Of a stretch of 64,000 bases of DNA, positions 29,201 through 36,568 are shown piece after piece (position 1 is the first letter of the stretch; every line of letters begins with the position of its first letter). The DNA lies in contig CASDPK010000009.1 in assembly GCA_949282555.1 (NCBI GenBank), forward strand, positions 1-64,000, read 5' to 3'. A program made the position numbers and the translations under genes. Origin of the DNA: an uncultured Lentisphaeraceae bacterium. Lineage in GTDB: Bacteria; Verrucomicrobiota; Kiritimatiellia; RFP12; DVOR01. The notes under the pieces are model-generated. The model saw only the letters and a program-made list of their open reading frames with translations, was not told the DNA's origin and ran no database searches.

Positions 29201-32200
29201 ATAAGAAACGGAATAACCAGAAGTCGCATTGAGCGCCGTGGAGCCCGAATCAAAGGCAATGCCGGCCGAAATGCCGTACTTGTCTCCGATCAATGAACCA
29301 TCCCTGTTTCGGAACTGCGCGATACCCAAAATATCATAAGGCAACGAAAGCCCCAAACGGAAACTCACTGTGCCCACACCGCTGAGGAGCACGCCATCCG
29401 CGTCGGTTCGCGGCGTGAGCGTGCCGCGGCCATCACGCAGGCGCACCTGCGCATCGGGGAGATACATTCCCCCTGGCGCCCGCGTGAAGTTTCGATTGGC
29501 GACCAATTCCGTGTTGTTTCCCAGCACCATATACAACGACGTGTCGTTGTATTTGTCACGATCCGGCCGCAACAGATAGGGCTGCGCCTGCTCGGGCGCG
29601 GCACCCCACATCGCGAAGTGCTCCGAGGCCTGATACGTCTCATTCGGCAACGCGAAAGGCAAACCGCTGTCCGTCTGACTCTCGCGGCTCATCGCGAAAT
29701 CTTCCGTGAACGACGTGCTGTCCGCGAGTGGCCCCTCATCGGGAATCCAGCCACGATCAACGACAATCGCCTCCGACTCATTCGTCGTGGTGGTGCAGTT
29801 GAACCCGGCCGTCACCGACGTCACATTTTCACGGAAATCCGTCTGCCCGAATCCATTCGAGGCAAACCACGTGTTGAAGTCCTGCCAATAAGCGCCGCAG
29901 AGGCGCACCGAGGCCCCCTCCGTATCGGAGAACACCACTTCCGCCAAAAGGTGGGAGGCATCCAAACCATCGATCGGCACCACCACCGGCACCACATCCG
30001 CTGCCGAAGCCGGGCGCACCAAACGCTGCGTCATGGCCGGGACCGCCTCGGAAACCGGAGGAAGCACCCCCGCCGCAGAGGCACCATCCTGCCCGTACAC
30101 GACCTCTTCCGCGTCCTCACTCTCCGATTCGCGCACCACCACCGAGAACGGCAGATAACCCACGGAGAAGACGGGGTCCGCATCTTCGGAAGCCTGATAG
30201 CCCCACGCATACTCCGCCGCCTCATCATCCGGAAGCCCATAATCCGAGAGGCGGAGCGTCTTCGGCAGGGCCACCCGCCACACATAGTCTTCCGTGGAGG
30301 AAGGAAGGCAGGGCACATCTACCGTGCAAATCGCATTGTCTGTCCCATTTTCCGCGCGCCCCTTGTACATCACGCGCAACGACACCGACGGACGCGCCGT
30401 CCGGCGCTCCCGCACATCCAACAAATAGGAATCTTCCAGCGTTTGGCCCGAATCCGCGACATATGAAACACCCGTCTTCGTGCCCGAAACAGCCTCACGC
30501 GCATCCATCTGCTCACGCCCGGCCTTGAACGAACCATAGACGCTGTAATCCAACGCCATGTCGTAGACCCCGGGCATGACACCCGTCACCTCGCCCGTCT
30601 GGGCATCCGTGAAGAATGCCCCTTCCGCGGCGTTGACCGTGCCATCGCCGGCGTTCGTGACCAATGCCCCCGGCGTGAAGGAGGCCCGCACCGTGGCATC
30701 GCCCGAGGGATTCAGCCCACTCACTTGCATCGCGACGCTCCGCCACAGAGCGGTGTTGTCCCCCTCTGCCCGGCGGCGCAGCCGCAACGTGGCGGAATAA
30801 CCGCGCGGGAGGCTCGCCGCGTACGTGCCATTGGTCGTGGCCGTGAACGAAACATCAAAGGGAACCCCCGCCCAAGCACGCACATCGGAGGTGGTGGCCG
30901 CGACCGTCGCCTTGCCGAATTCCGCGGCAGGCGCGGCCGAAGTGACGCGCAGATTGCGCACCACCACCGTGACGAGGCTCAACATCCCCGCATTCGTGTT
31001 GGCCGTGGCGCGACGGAGGAAGAAACGCGCATTCGACCCCGCACGCGCGAGAGGCTTGCCATCGGCATCGACAAAGTCCGCCGAATACGTCCGCGCACCC
31101 GTCGTGAGCTCAAAACGCTTGAGGCACACCTCCGTGGCCATGGCACCCGCGCGGTACCACAATTCCAAAATCTGCGCGGAACCATCTTCCGCCGCGTTCG
31201 AATCCGAGGCAAGCGCCTCGAAGGTCACAGACGAAATGCCGTCGGGATAGACGGGCGACTCAATGGCAGCCCCTCCCGTGCGGTCATCGCCGGTGCCATA
31301 AGTGTTGAACAGCTGAGCGCCAACCTGCCCCACGGCGTTGGCGCCAATGGCACCGCGGACAATCCGCCAACCGTAGGCAGAACCCGTGGGACCATCGGAA
31401 CCCGGCATGGCCCGAACCCACATCTCGTCATAATTCCCAAACGAAGCCTGCGATGCCGTGTCGATCGTGATGTCATCGTAGCGCTTCGCACCCTGCCAAA
31501 GGCGCAGGTCGGAGAAATCCATCGCACGCCCAAGATCCTGAATGGGCGAAATACGCGCAAAGGAGCCGAGACCATATTCGGAGGCGGCGTACCACTCCTG
31601 CGTGGCCTCTCCGGCCAACAAGGAGGCCACCAACTCGTTCTGCGGATCAGCAACGTCATAGGCCTTGGAGCTGATGTACGTGGCCTCCCAACGCGCGGGG
31701 TCATGCCCGCGGCCGGATCGCAAGTAGGTCGCATACGCCGTGCCGTCCACGTTGGTTGCGCTTCCCGAAAGGACGGCCCGGAGATTGGTTGGCTCGTCTG
31801 CCTTCTGCGGCATGGGATAAAAGGCAGTGGTCGAAGGCTTGCCATCGGTACCATAAGGCGCATCGCGCACCAGACTGATGGAGTGCGCCCATGCCGTGCC
31901 GTCCGCACCGCTGTGCGCGCGGAACATCAATCCGGCGGGGCGGGCGATGGCCGGAATCGTGTAGGTGTTCACGCCCTCAGAGCGCGGCACCGAAACGGTC
32001 ACCTGCACGTAGACCCGCTGCGTCATGCGATCCACGGGGGCCCACGCGCCGTTGGCCCCCTTCTTGGAGGCATCGGCATCCACCAGCGTCACCGCATAGG
32101 TCACGTTGGTGCTCTGCGTAATCCCTTGCGCCCGGACGGCGGACCCGCACAGCAGGCCCGCCGAAACCGTCAGCAACGTCCAAAATCTCAAGCGTCCGAT

Positions 32201-32203
32201 CAT
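20294..32203 (-). CDS. Giant exported protein (3969 aa) with jelly-roll and lamin-tail-like modules
   Basis: A signal peptide (LLTVSAGLLCGSAVRAQ) starts the chain. The N-terminal half has recurring beta-sandwich segments marked by a GxxxVxF strand: near 320 (ISSVTFEALAS), 944 (GVGTVSFRLGLSL), 1350 (GFGTVSFRYRI) and 1544 (GVGRVTFAARR). Three modules follow near 1921, 2631 and 3368. Each begins with PYFW/YxY (PYFWIYSCLPGEVFLSEFN, PYFYLYSTPPQSAWLNELN, PYFWVYAIGQGDVWINEFR) and continues like a lamin-tail domain (GWGIEIAD, GWTLRRYGED, GWKVAVKA). No catalytic motif was seen and there is no obvious C-terminal sorting signal. It starts 2 bp after the pseudopilin gene, so the two are coupled; secretion or surface display through that system is possible. 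Confidence 0.85.
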   Translation of the reverse strand: MIGRLRFWTLLTVSAGLLCGSAVRAQGITQSTNVTYAVTLVDADASKKGANGAWAPVDRMTQRVYVQVTVSVPRSEGVNTYTIPAIARPAGLMFRAHSGADGTAWAHSISLVRDAPYGTDGKPSTTAFYPMPQKADEPTNLRAVLSGSATNVDGTAYATYLRSGRGHDPARWEATYISSKAYDVADPQNELVASLLAGEATQEWYAASEYGLGSFARISPIQDLGRAMDFSDLRLWQGAKRYDDITIDTASQASFGNYDEMWVRAMPGSDGPTGSAYGWRIVRGAIGANAVGQVGAQLFNTYGTGDDRTGGAAIESPVYPDGISSVTFEALASDSNAAEDGSAQILELWYRAGAMATEVCLKRFELTTGARTYSADFVDADGKPLARAGSNARFFLRRATANTNAGMLSLVTVVVRNLRVTSAAPAAEFGKATVAATTSDVRAWAGVPFDVSFTATTNGTYAASLPRGYSATLRLRRRAEGDNTALWRSVAMQVSGLNPSGDATVRASFTPGALVTNAGDGTVNAAEGAFFTDAQTGEVTGVMPGVYDMALDYSVYGSFKAGREQMDAREAVSGTKTGVSYVADSGQTLEDSYLLDVRERRTARPSVSLRVMYKGRAENGTDNAICTVDVPCLPSSTEDYVWRVALPKTLRLSDYGLPDDEAAEYAWGYQASEDADPVFSVGYLPFSVVVRESESEDAEEVVYGQDGASAAGVLPPVSEAVPAMTQRLVRPASAADVVPVVVPIDGLDASHLLAEVVFSDTEGASVRLCGAYWQDFNTWFASNGFGQTDFRENVTSVTAGFNCTTTTNESEAIVVDRGWIPDEGPLADSTSFTEDFAMSRESQTDSGLPFALPNETYQASEHFAMWGAAPEQAQPYLLRPDRDKYNDTSLYMVLGNNTELVANRNFTRAPGGMYLPDAQVRLRDGRGTLTPRTDADGVLLSGVGTVSFRLGLSLPYDILGIAQFRNRDGSLIGDKYGISAGIAFDSGSTALNATSGYSVSYYLIDDNATSSKKYELRLTQTISFDDKQVGTDGEREPSGQVVAELYEWSKGQDLPTRMTIVDSTGADIPQGYRVVGDKTLSSMRAALWVRSDGTLAVGIAVGNLTGTPTLQFRSTKALGGDVQLTPALGSAECRPIFRSVSFATSRADSYVNGVYPTTETVYVHQADNGTSWQLTADADGASRVQLRRATPSKDQSGRVRIRASGDNKNKEVSTTLSGETFTVTLGSAKGSLVIEPVDGDSVFLDDITVSSWCGNDQNRNGEARVPRNTDVGFYQNNGFAGVGIWVRPEEDAQLSVSPWEYTGRQCVLLQRSRRNTSYTSSETTEGADDGTNIRHTGSTLALYSPWSDKGFGTVSFRYRIPQLDEFGSGQENRPVSLMLQYKETQTANLSWLGDNPGTGWQNVTAPFDLENTAGEWRSMSITPKLNGQELVGKTGNLRLVMVTTGLEDSDDPYVYIDDLTFTDNQGTSASWRATNVKLTDSPIDLLYWKDRAATEGTLPEETDFAHKSSLTRAMQFNNVMTDGETEGSYGVADLRSPLLEEGVGRVTFAARRTVASPEPVRVYFEFSTDTNEDTDEIDWETLTYVDVTNTVYRVFDVDLSKFRRTLTPIDPVTLLPGTPLMTSTPFDHTAVRRLRLRTRLENDNGGDDAFDEAPRTGRILLDMLTVSNPVTASLRVRSVMFSNIAGTGRAGFERQLKRLNAGQGMSPLSQPVTGTSALRVMVALDRMQQVKADSIRVFLTYDLNSVEGGGKLARLTSYNYTDVFGNTFSADSSAPIYTWQVGEEASWPLDAWFDADAAHAAVTAGGLPANTIELSAVTSDDGGEVSLFVGDLSKDSGIPELKANSLVRYAAWAVYESEEDEPTSGDDEARTLMSKQEASAYTEFPWYFPRSLNAEIRARYNEANPDASAGSSFFSPYFWIYSCLPGEVFLSEFNIVDNGSAISLRPFVEFCAPVNMDLGGWGIEIADRAAALQREIRFRVPVVSGDEGVKLPAPETGVVPAKRVADTSANRSFYTAKGSFDLYWRNGGSEVVLGDTETNAGIAASGYEGYRPGSNTTAGALLLFRPTGGAEHVVVFSNINEANITDSSRTVAQENIDALYGLYQSAYINHGFGGEWAQEFVDEGENWDGLSDADRDNISAEDHARRLTKADVFMADENADYTRTGTGTSTFVQDYAKTAFANSMASVDMGGKWVTRLNHANERANGGPTDLTHLMQWTGAFNPADQARAEGKQIQVTPRQINPDQYLFRYTGLNQNTVTSTITGLGTHTLSYTETAGEATAERIRQAGREPQVTWSVNATVDEVTLTYTPLLFHVMGEVKLRFMDAKEGLQIVDEGKIRTALAEATTSYTIGTDGTVTFTPADAATGFAVKVKLQGAAEEERYNLEFSTSFTLDVGRAKDVLTSVRPYCGTAFPGTANEQPWWGGSFGFAVDYDKQALGGDFLSSVLVTYPSPVAPGYLVGPEPDVLGHGLAGAWSGTKLEVADETGGASVTYGLDGMEYASATNLLATVFAQKAGTRFVELKGAAEGRVADSSVVGILSDAYATKAGYVAGQADTYAKKEPAIPFCVWGVYTVPVVSDFGNEKVSFLVRQPTLRTKPGLFTKPHRYEPLEDLNASASRPEEETAPYFYLYSTPPQSAWLNELNLVQASSGATEGNSAPYAEVVMPILRAGITNAVPPVLQTDANGWTLRRYGEDGAAVGTAVSLAGASVSDSSSASYKYNTVTILAETLGKVAYVLHRPCGAAEGGVWTGVDGQGGTVVPVPGALSQNVWLLPAADRVENGEAVVGSGSYVVAGVTDSSATAGSIQLTGELMWVDDVVQALPSDVTKRTKWEFLGETSGTDNKDASVIPDTKPVWNQVTITSTLRNTVYEGTACGYHVFGFLAGETVSGASGIDVTLEQTLGGPEWVYSADKAKVFSYRPRSNYCFESLQVPQDLIGKIMLIGTSGPLTEEDVAARVAELRALADNATSPEERTRICTEEWIRMGGQDTEGNFRATAETRLEYDESGNAKRVFTGVIRFNPDFIQGIEEDDTFGNDSDFTITVVFAEEPASAQNAMVMSFGQGEIRAGAWLFTQTLFAIDENGEPIQDKGGVAVDDPIWTDENGTASGEYANLHGWLYQPTTGDRLGMAAVISPEDGLKGGDLSDPYGMLVSGDLRPYLVWTLIPKAKVPTNLFVGDPSGSTRSNFMKGWDLAQWITAGAPLPTIGDRNPYGFSTLRQNLKKQLPLDNSLFSAAGIIPMMYTGKNTDAENPSAPASGALHFRTLKTQAELDALGLTTAENELPFSLSIDMSDATLWQDGAVARFAIVLVDRNTNQIRDCQSISNFASEVQPAYCPWYVPDASSNINVVTRREQVGVSPYFWVYAIGQGDVWINEFRPFAVGTGAPSAFELGMLADTGIKQNELGHWVPSKTLDGWKVAVKAAPMPTPDTPETETLAWISSEDSSGPLAGRSVELKGWIPFRRIRSTTADPSDSGFYDLDFYLATTNAKEGALQGDNSLANNPYDPNDPESPNTFQWLKMAQELLPEGITQTLESEEAYRYGVVYAIQLIRSNGVVADEVLFTNKVNEPSEAEAWWWKNRLQKAVEMESAAGQCAGTVRAVGTVLPPTGNDIGTATAQFVEAKTPMMVWNPDAVGPDGGQGAYEPVLDDENNPVYNTELKWFVSTDKSRTYTLAGANEMPGYYGVDYHQPYADYVLPSQRLASLTARLVGGDARLSLTAGEGIVSGRNVGGLYSKGIGYTLSVEGWDSRWFNLKGVTKNGSDFPPPVEAARRSVYALAANGTVSTTQNLTLDVGTLERDTDYSVIFVYTPSAELLEASGALESTDDGFLEWLRQADPDAILEQSANDGVSASEKYWLGFDSADWDASDVALTVVSIGTQTEPAGEGGVGEVLPTLTLRLAKGEEPIGALQGDGVAVLLGKTNLDEPWRFVQELQPQDLSGERTLVVTSDCRFFKAVLLSRRQVQEIKRN

Positions 32204-32205
32204 GG

Positions 32206-33324
32206 TCAATCCAATTTTTCTGCCTCGGCGCTCAGACCGCCGGAACCATACCATTTGGAGAGTTTTCGCCGCTTTGTGGTGTCGGGGCTCTCGGAATCGG
32301 CCGAGGGGTCCCGAATCGCTTCCACGTGCCCATCCGCGAAGCAGACATGCGCGAAGCGAATGCCGCCATCCTCGTGGATAAAGCCCATGCTCTCGTTGCC
32401 TTTGTCCCAATCCCAGACCTGATCCCCTTCCAAAGAGTTCTCGCTCTTGATGGCGTCGTTGTCCACATCCAGCTCAACAAAGAGCGCCGTGCGCGCCGGC
32501 ATTGCTTCGGCGCGCGTGTCATTGTCCACGTAGGGGCGGAGATTGGCCTGGCCGTAACGGATGGCATAGCTGGCGTAAGAGGGTCCGCCTCCGGAATAGC
32601 TGTGGTTGGACGGAATGTCATAGAGATCCGTGTCGGTGCCGGTGATCACGTTCATCGCGTAGGCCCGCACCACTTCGGTCCGCCGAACGCTGAGTTTTTC
32701 CTCGGCACGCTTGGCAAAGGCGGAGCTCACATAAGTGCTCAGACTGCCATCCGTATAAGGGAAAAGGCAACCGTTCATGATGGCGACTTCGGCCAGGCTG
32801 TGTTGGTCGCCACCGCCCGTTTTGCGCCACTCGGCCGGCTTGGCGCCGATGCCGCCCTCTTGGCTCTTCGTGTTGAAACAGGTGCAAATCCCCTCTTCGT
32901 TCACGAAATCGCCCTGGATCGTGCCATTTTCGTCGGTCTCACCAAATCCATAGTCATTTCCGTTGCCGCTTCCGATATCTTTGGCGGCCTCCACATCCCC
33001 CTTCTTGCGGGGGCAATCGTGCTCAAAATAGACCCATCCTGCGGCACGCCCATAGCGAATTTCCCGCATTCCGGAAGAGGGGTTACGATAGGAAAACGAC
33101 GTAAACCATCCACCCGCGGCCGGATAGCAACCATCCTTCTCGCCCTTGTAGGCAAGCGCGGCCCGCCCCAAACGCATGAGATTGTTGCGGCTTGCGGCAT
33201 CGTCACCGGCGTTCAAAAAGCTTCCCACCACCGGCACCATCGATGCGGCCAATACACCAAGAATTACGATGACCACAAGCAACTCGATCATCGTAAAGCC
33301 TTGCCTCAAAGCAGAACGTCTCAT
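32206..33324 (-). CDS. Type II secretion/type IV pseudopilin-like protein with H-X9-DG tail
   Basis: 372 residues. RQGFTMIELLVVIVILGVLA is the prepilin signal: cleavage after Gly leaves an N-methylated Phe and the usual Glu5. The helix continues through SRNNLMRLGRAALAYKGE. The C-terminus has AHVCFADGHVEAI, the signature that PVC bacteria carry in large sets of pseudopilin-like proteins. The middle is cysteine- and glycine-containing without a known domain. GAGAGGT precedes ATG 33324; an upstream open frame lacks a site. It is co-transcribed with the giant gene that follows. Confidence 0.85.
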   Translation of the reverse strand: MRRSALRQGFTMIELLVVIVILGVLAASMVPVVGSFLNAGDDAASRNNLMRLGRAALAYKGEKDGCYPAAGGWFTSFSYRNPSSGMREIRYGRAAGWVYFEHDCPRKKGDVEAAKDIGSGNGNDYGFGETDENGTIQGDFVNEEGICTCFNTKSQEGGIGAKPAEWRKTGGGDQHSLAEVAIMNGCLFPYTDGSLSTYVSSAFAKRAEEKLSVRRTEVVRAYAMNVITGTDTDLYDIPSNHSYSGGGPSYASYAIRYGQANLRPYVDNDTRAEAMPARTALFVELDVDNDAIKSENSLEGDQVWDWDKGNESMGFIHEDGGIRFAHVCFADGHVEAIRDPSADSESPDTTKRRKLSKWYGSGGLSAEAEKLD

Positions 33325-33348
33325 CTGTAGACCTCTCACGTTGCGTAC

Positions 33349-33377
33349 AGTATAGGATAAACCACGCTCTTTTGGAA
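33349..33377 (-). promoter_or_regulatory. Promoter of the pseudopilin-giant protein operon
   Basis: TTCCAA, 17 bases, TATACT on the minus strand, about 25 bases before the start codon. The -35 is weak. Confidence 0.45.
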
Positions 33378-33575
33378 GCAAAAAACGCAATTCACCCGTA
33401 AGATTCCCAATATAAGAGAAGCATTTCGGACGTCAAATACCCGGGGCACGCTTTCCAAGCATACACCCTGCGTCCCGATCAATCATAGTGCAACCCGAGG
33501 CGAGATGCTGTGCGATCGAAGGGGAGATACGGAGCACTCCGAAACACATATCGGGGAGACCCCACTTTTGCCAAA

Positions 33576-35480
33576 TCACACGTCGAGCGTCTCTTCGGAA
33601 AAGGAGAAGCGCGAAAGCGCAATCCCGTGAGCCTTGCAGAACGCGCGGATATCCCCCAAGCGCGCGGGCCCAATGGTCGGCGTGGTCACCACAATGCGGG
33701 TGGGCCGGAGACGGGCCAACAGGTCGGGATCATCCTCCAACGTCTCCAGCGGCCCCAAGATGGGCAAATCGCGAAAGACCCGCCCGCGAAGTCCGCGATT
33801 GTCATCCAAAACGCCCAGCAACGCCGCATGGTTCCGGGTGACATTGACCTCAAACAGCGTGACATACGCACGCAGATTGACGCCGGCCCCATAGAACAGC
33901 AAACGTTCAATCGACCGATCCGTCTGTGACCGCCGACGCAGGCGCAGATTCTCCGAAAAGGCCAGCCATTGCAGAAATGCCGTCTTGGCGAGGCGCACAA
34001 GCAACAACGGCGTGGGCAGCAGAGCCGCCCATAAGATATGGAAAGTGCGCATCCGCTCGGCGGTCTCGGGCAGAAGATAAGCCAACACGAGGTGCGACAG
34101 CAACGAAGCCGCCGCCACCGCCAAGAGAATGAGAAACGCATCCTTCCGCGTGCTGCGTCCCCAAATGCGGGCATAGGCGCGCACCCCCACCAACGCAAGC
34201 GCCACGGGCACCGCATAAGCGAGGAAGAAGGCCGCCCACTGCGTCTCGGAAAGGTGCGGCAGATGCTCCCGCAACAGAAAGGCCAACGCCACAAAGAGCC
34301 CCGCCATCGATATCAAATCCGCCAAGACGTAGAGCGGCACCGCCAACGACCGCCGCCCACACCGCGCACCGGGACGCGAAAGCAACCTTCCGGCATCCCA
34401 CAGTTCCACATCCGTCATCGCGCGCACAATCACCGTAGCGAACGCAAAGAACCCGACCAAAAAGACCGTCGCCTTCGCCTCCCGCAACCCAAGCGTGACA
34501 AAGCCCAACACCACCAACGCCGCGGCCAGGCCATACAACCACAAAACCGCCAACCGCTGCTTGCCGCGGGCCAACGCCAAAAACCGATGATGCACATGCT
34601 CTCGGTCTGCCGTCATCACGCCGGAAGCCGTCTCGCCGTCCTCCACGCGCCGCAAAGCATACCGCAACGTCCGGCGAAGCACCGCCAGCGTGGTGTCAAT
34701 CAGCGGCACGCCGAGGCAAAGCACCGGCAATCCCATCGTCACCAAAAACGCATCGCTCCTGCGCGTGATCAGCGCAAACGTGGCCAACGTCAACCCCACG
34801 AAAAGGCTCCCCGAATCCCCAAGGAAGACCGAGGCGGGATTGTAGTTGTAACGCAGGAAGCCCAACAATGCGCCGATAAACGCCAAAGAGGCCACCGGCA
34901 CCATCGTGGGCGCCACGAAAAAGAAAACGCCGACCATGCCCACCGTCGCAATGATCGCCAGCCCGGAGGAAAGCCCATCCAAGCCGTCGATAAGATTGAA
35001 GGCATTGACCACGCCCACATACCATATCACCGTGAGCGGCACATACACCCAAGGCGACACACACCAATTTCCCCATGCCGAAGGCGGAATCAGCCGGGCC
35101 CCACCCCAGCACATCAACAACGCCGCCACAATCTGCGCCAGCAGCTTCACCACCGGCGGCAATCCCCGGCGATCATCCCAAAAGCCCGTCCCCACCAGCA
35201 CCACCGACGCCACCGCAAACCATGGCAACACCGGGCGAAACGGCGTCAGCCCCATCAATTCCGGCCAAATCGCCCACCCCACCGCCAACGCCCCAAAGAA
35301 CGCCGCCACCACCGCCAGCCCACCGCCCCGTGGCACCGGCACACGATTCACCCGCCGAGGGTCCGGCTTGTCCACCGCACCGATCCGGCACATCCACCAC
35401 CGCACCGGCGGCGTGAGGATAAGGGAGAGCAGGCATGCGGCCACGCACACCGTAGCCAGACATAACAGCTTGGCGATCAT
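33576..35480 (-). CDS. WecA/TagO-like polyprenyl-phosphate sugar-1-P transferase fused to a CapD-type N-terminal domain
   Basis: 634 residues. Residues 1-345 are a MraY/WecA-type transferase, which loads a UDP-sugar phosphate onto undecaprenyl phosphate to begin glycan synthesis: VPRGGGLAVV, GFWDDRRGLPP, VNAFNLIDGLDGLSSG, SVFLGDSGSLFVG and the cytoplasmic REHVHHRFL motif. Residues about 365-634 have four more helices and then a Rossmann-like segment (ERLLFYGAGVNLRAYVTLFE, LLGVLDDNRGLRGR, LPILGPLETLE), as in the N-terminal half of CapD/FlaA1 sugar dehydratases; the catalytic C-terminal half of such enzymes is absent. It overlaps degT by 4 bp and ends the operon. Confidence 0.85.
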   Translation of the reverse strand: MIAKLLCLATVCVAACLLSLILTPPVRWWMCRIGAVDKPDPRRVNRVPVPRGGGLAVVAAFFGALAVGWAIWPELMGLTPFRPVLPWFAVASVVLVGTGFWDDRRGLPPVVKLLAQIVAALLMCWGGARLIPPSAWGNWCVSPWVYVPLTVIWYVGVVNAFNLIDGLDGLSSGLAIIATVGMVGVFFFVAPTMVPVASLAFIGALLGFLRYNYNPASVFLGDSGSLFVGLTLATFALITRRSDAFLVTMGLPVLCLGVPLIDTTLAVLRRTLRYALRRVEDGETASGVMTADREHVHHRFLALARGKQRLAVLWLYGLAAALVVLGFVTLGLREAKATVFLVGFFAFATVIVRAMTDVELWDAGRLLSRPGARCGRRSLAVPLYVLADLISMAGLFVALAFLLREHLPHLSETQWAAFFLAYAVPVALALVGVRAYARIWGRSTRKDAFLILLAVAAASLLSHLVLAYLLPETAERMRTFHILWAALLPTPLLLVRLAKTAFLQWLAFSENLRLRRRSQTDRSIERLLFYGAGVNLRAYVTLFEVNVTRNHAALLGVLDDNRGLRGRVFRDLPILGPLETLEDDPDLLARLRPTRIVVTTPTIGPARLGDIRAFCKAHGIALSRFSFSEETLDV

Positions 35481-36568
35481 AATCCCTCCAAAAGCGTCAT
35501 CATCTCATCCATCAGCTCCGGCGCAAGTCCGCATCCGGAAGGCAAACAAAGCCCCCGCGCGAACAGCTCCTCCCCAACGCCCGAAAGCACCGCCTCCGCC
35601 CCCGAAAAGACCGGCTGAAGGTGCATGGGCTTCCACAATGGCCGAGCCTCAAATCCCTGTGCGGCGAGCGCCGAGACCGCTTTCAAGGGATTGCGCCCCT
35701 CAAGCGTCACCACCGTCAGCCAACGGTTCGGCCGACCATAGGCGGCCGTAGGCATTGGGGCCAGCCAGTCCTTCCCCACCATGCGGGCCAACCATGCCTC
35801 CCAGATGCGGGCTTTCCCGGCGAGGGCCTCATCCAACCGCCGCAACTGCGCCAAACCAATCGCCGCCGGAACATTGCCCAAGCGGCCATGTGTGCCCACC
35901 GTGCGATGTTCATACCACGGCACCGGCTCGCGGGCTTGCGTGGCAAGCGTCCGACAGCGGGCCAGCAACGATGTGTCATCCGAAAGCAACAGACCGCCGC
36001 CGCCGGACGTGATGATCTTGTTGCCGTTGAGCGAATGGACAACGGCCCACGCGCCCTTCCCCGCAGAACGCCCCCGATAAGTCGCACCCACGCTTTCGGC
36101 GGCATCGACGATCAACGGCACACCAAAGCGGTCACACAGCGCCACAAGGGCATCCACGTCGCAACATTGTCCGTAAAGATCCGTTGCGACAAAGGCACGG
36201 GCCTTCGGATGGGCCTTCAACGCACGCTCGGCCAATGCCACGTCCACACACCATGTGGCAGGGTCCGCGTCCACAAAGACAGGCCGCGCCCCAAGCGCGA
36301 CAAACGGGGCCACCGAGGCAACAAACGTGAGATCGCTGGCAATCACCTCATCGCCGGGGCCAATCTCAAGCGCACGGGCCAACAATTCCAACGCCATCGT
36401 CCCGGAGACGGTCGCCAGCGCGCCCCCAAATCCAAACCGCTTCGCCGCCTCAGCCTCCAGCGCGTCCACCATCGGCCCGCAAGGGGCAATGTAGCCGGAG
36501 TCAAACGCCTCGGCGACGAGCCGACGCTCATCCCCATAAAGAAAAGGCGGTGAAAGGAACGCTCTCAT
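35477..36568 (-). CDS. DegT/DnrJ/EryC1 family PLP-dependent sugar aminotransferase
   Basis: 363 residues. SGTMALELLARALEIGPGDE binds the cofactor phosphate, DLTFVASVAPFVALGARPVF is the conserved substrate strand, DAAESVGATYRG holds the cofactor-pairing Asp, and HSLNGNKIITSGGGG contains the Schiff-base lysine. Such enzymes aminate UDP- or dTDP-ketosugars for surface polysaccharides, and the next gene is a lipid-carrier sugar transferase. The start 36568 overlaps the stop of ydcF (ATGA). Confidence 0.93.
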   Translation of the reverse strand: MRAFLSPPFLYGDERRLVAEAFDSGYIAPCGPMVDALEAEAAKRFGFGGALATVSGTMALELLARALEIGPGDEVIASDLTFVASVAPFVALGARPVFVDADPATWCVDVALAERALKAHPKARAFVATDLYGQCCDVDALVALCDRFGVPLIVDAAESVGATYRGRSAGKGAWAVVHSLNGNKIITSGGGGLLLSDDTSLLARCRTLATQAREPVPWYEHRTVGTHGRLGNVPAAIGLAQLRRLDEALAGKARIWEAWLARMVGKDWLAPMPTAAYGRPNRWLTVVTLEGRNPLKAVSALAAQGFEARPLWKPMHLQPVFSGAEAVLSGVGEELFARGLCLPSGCGLAPELMDEMMTLLEGL

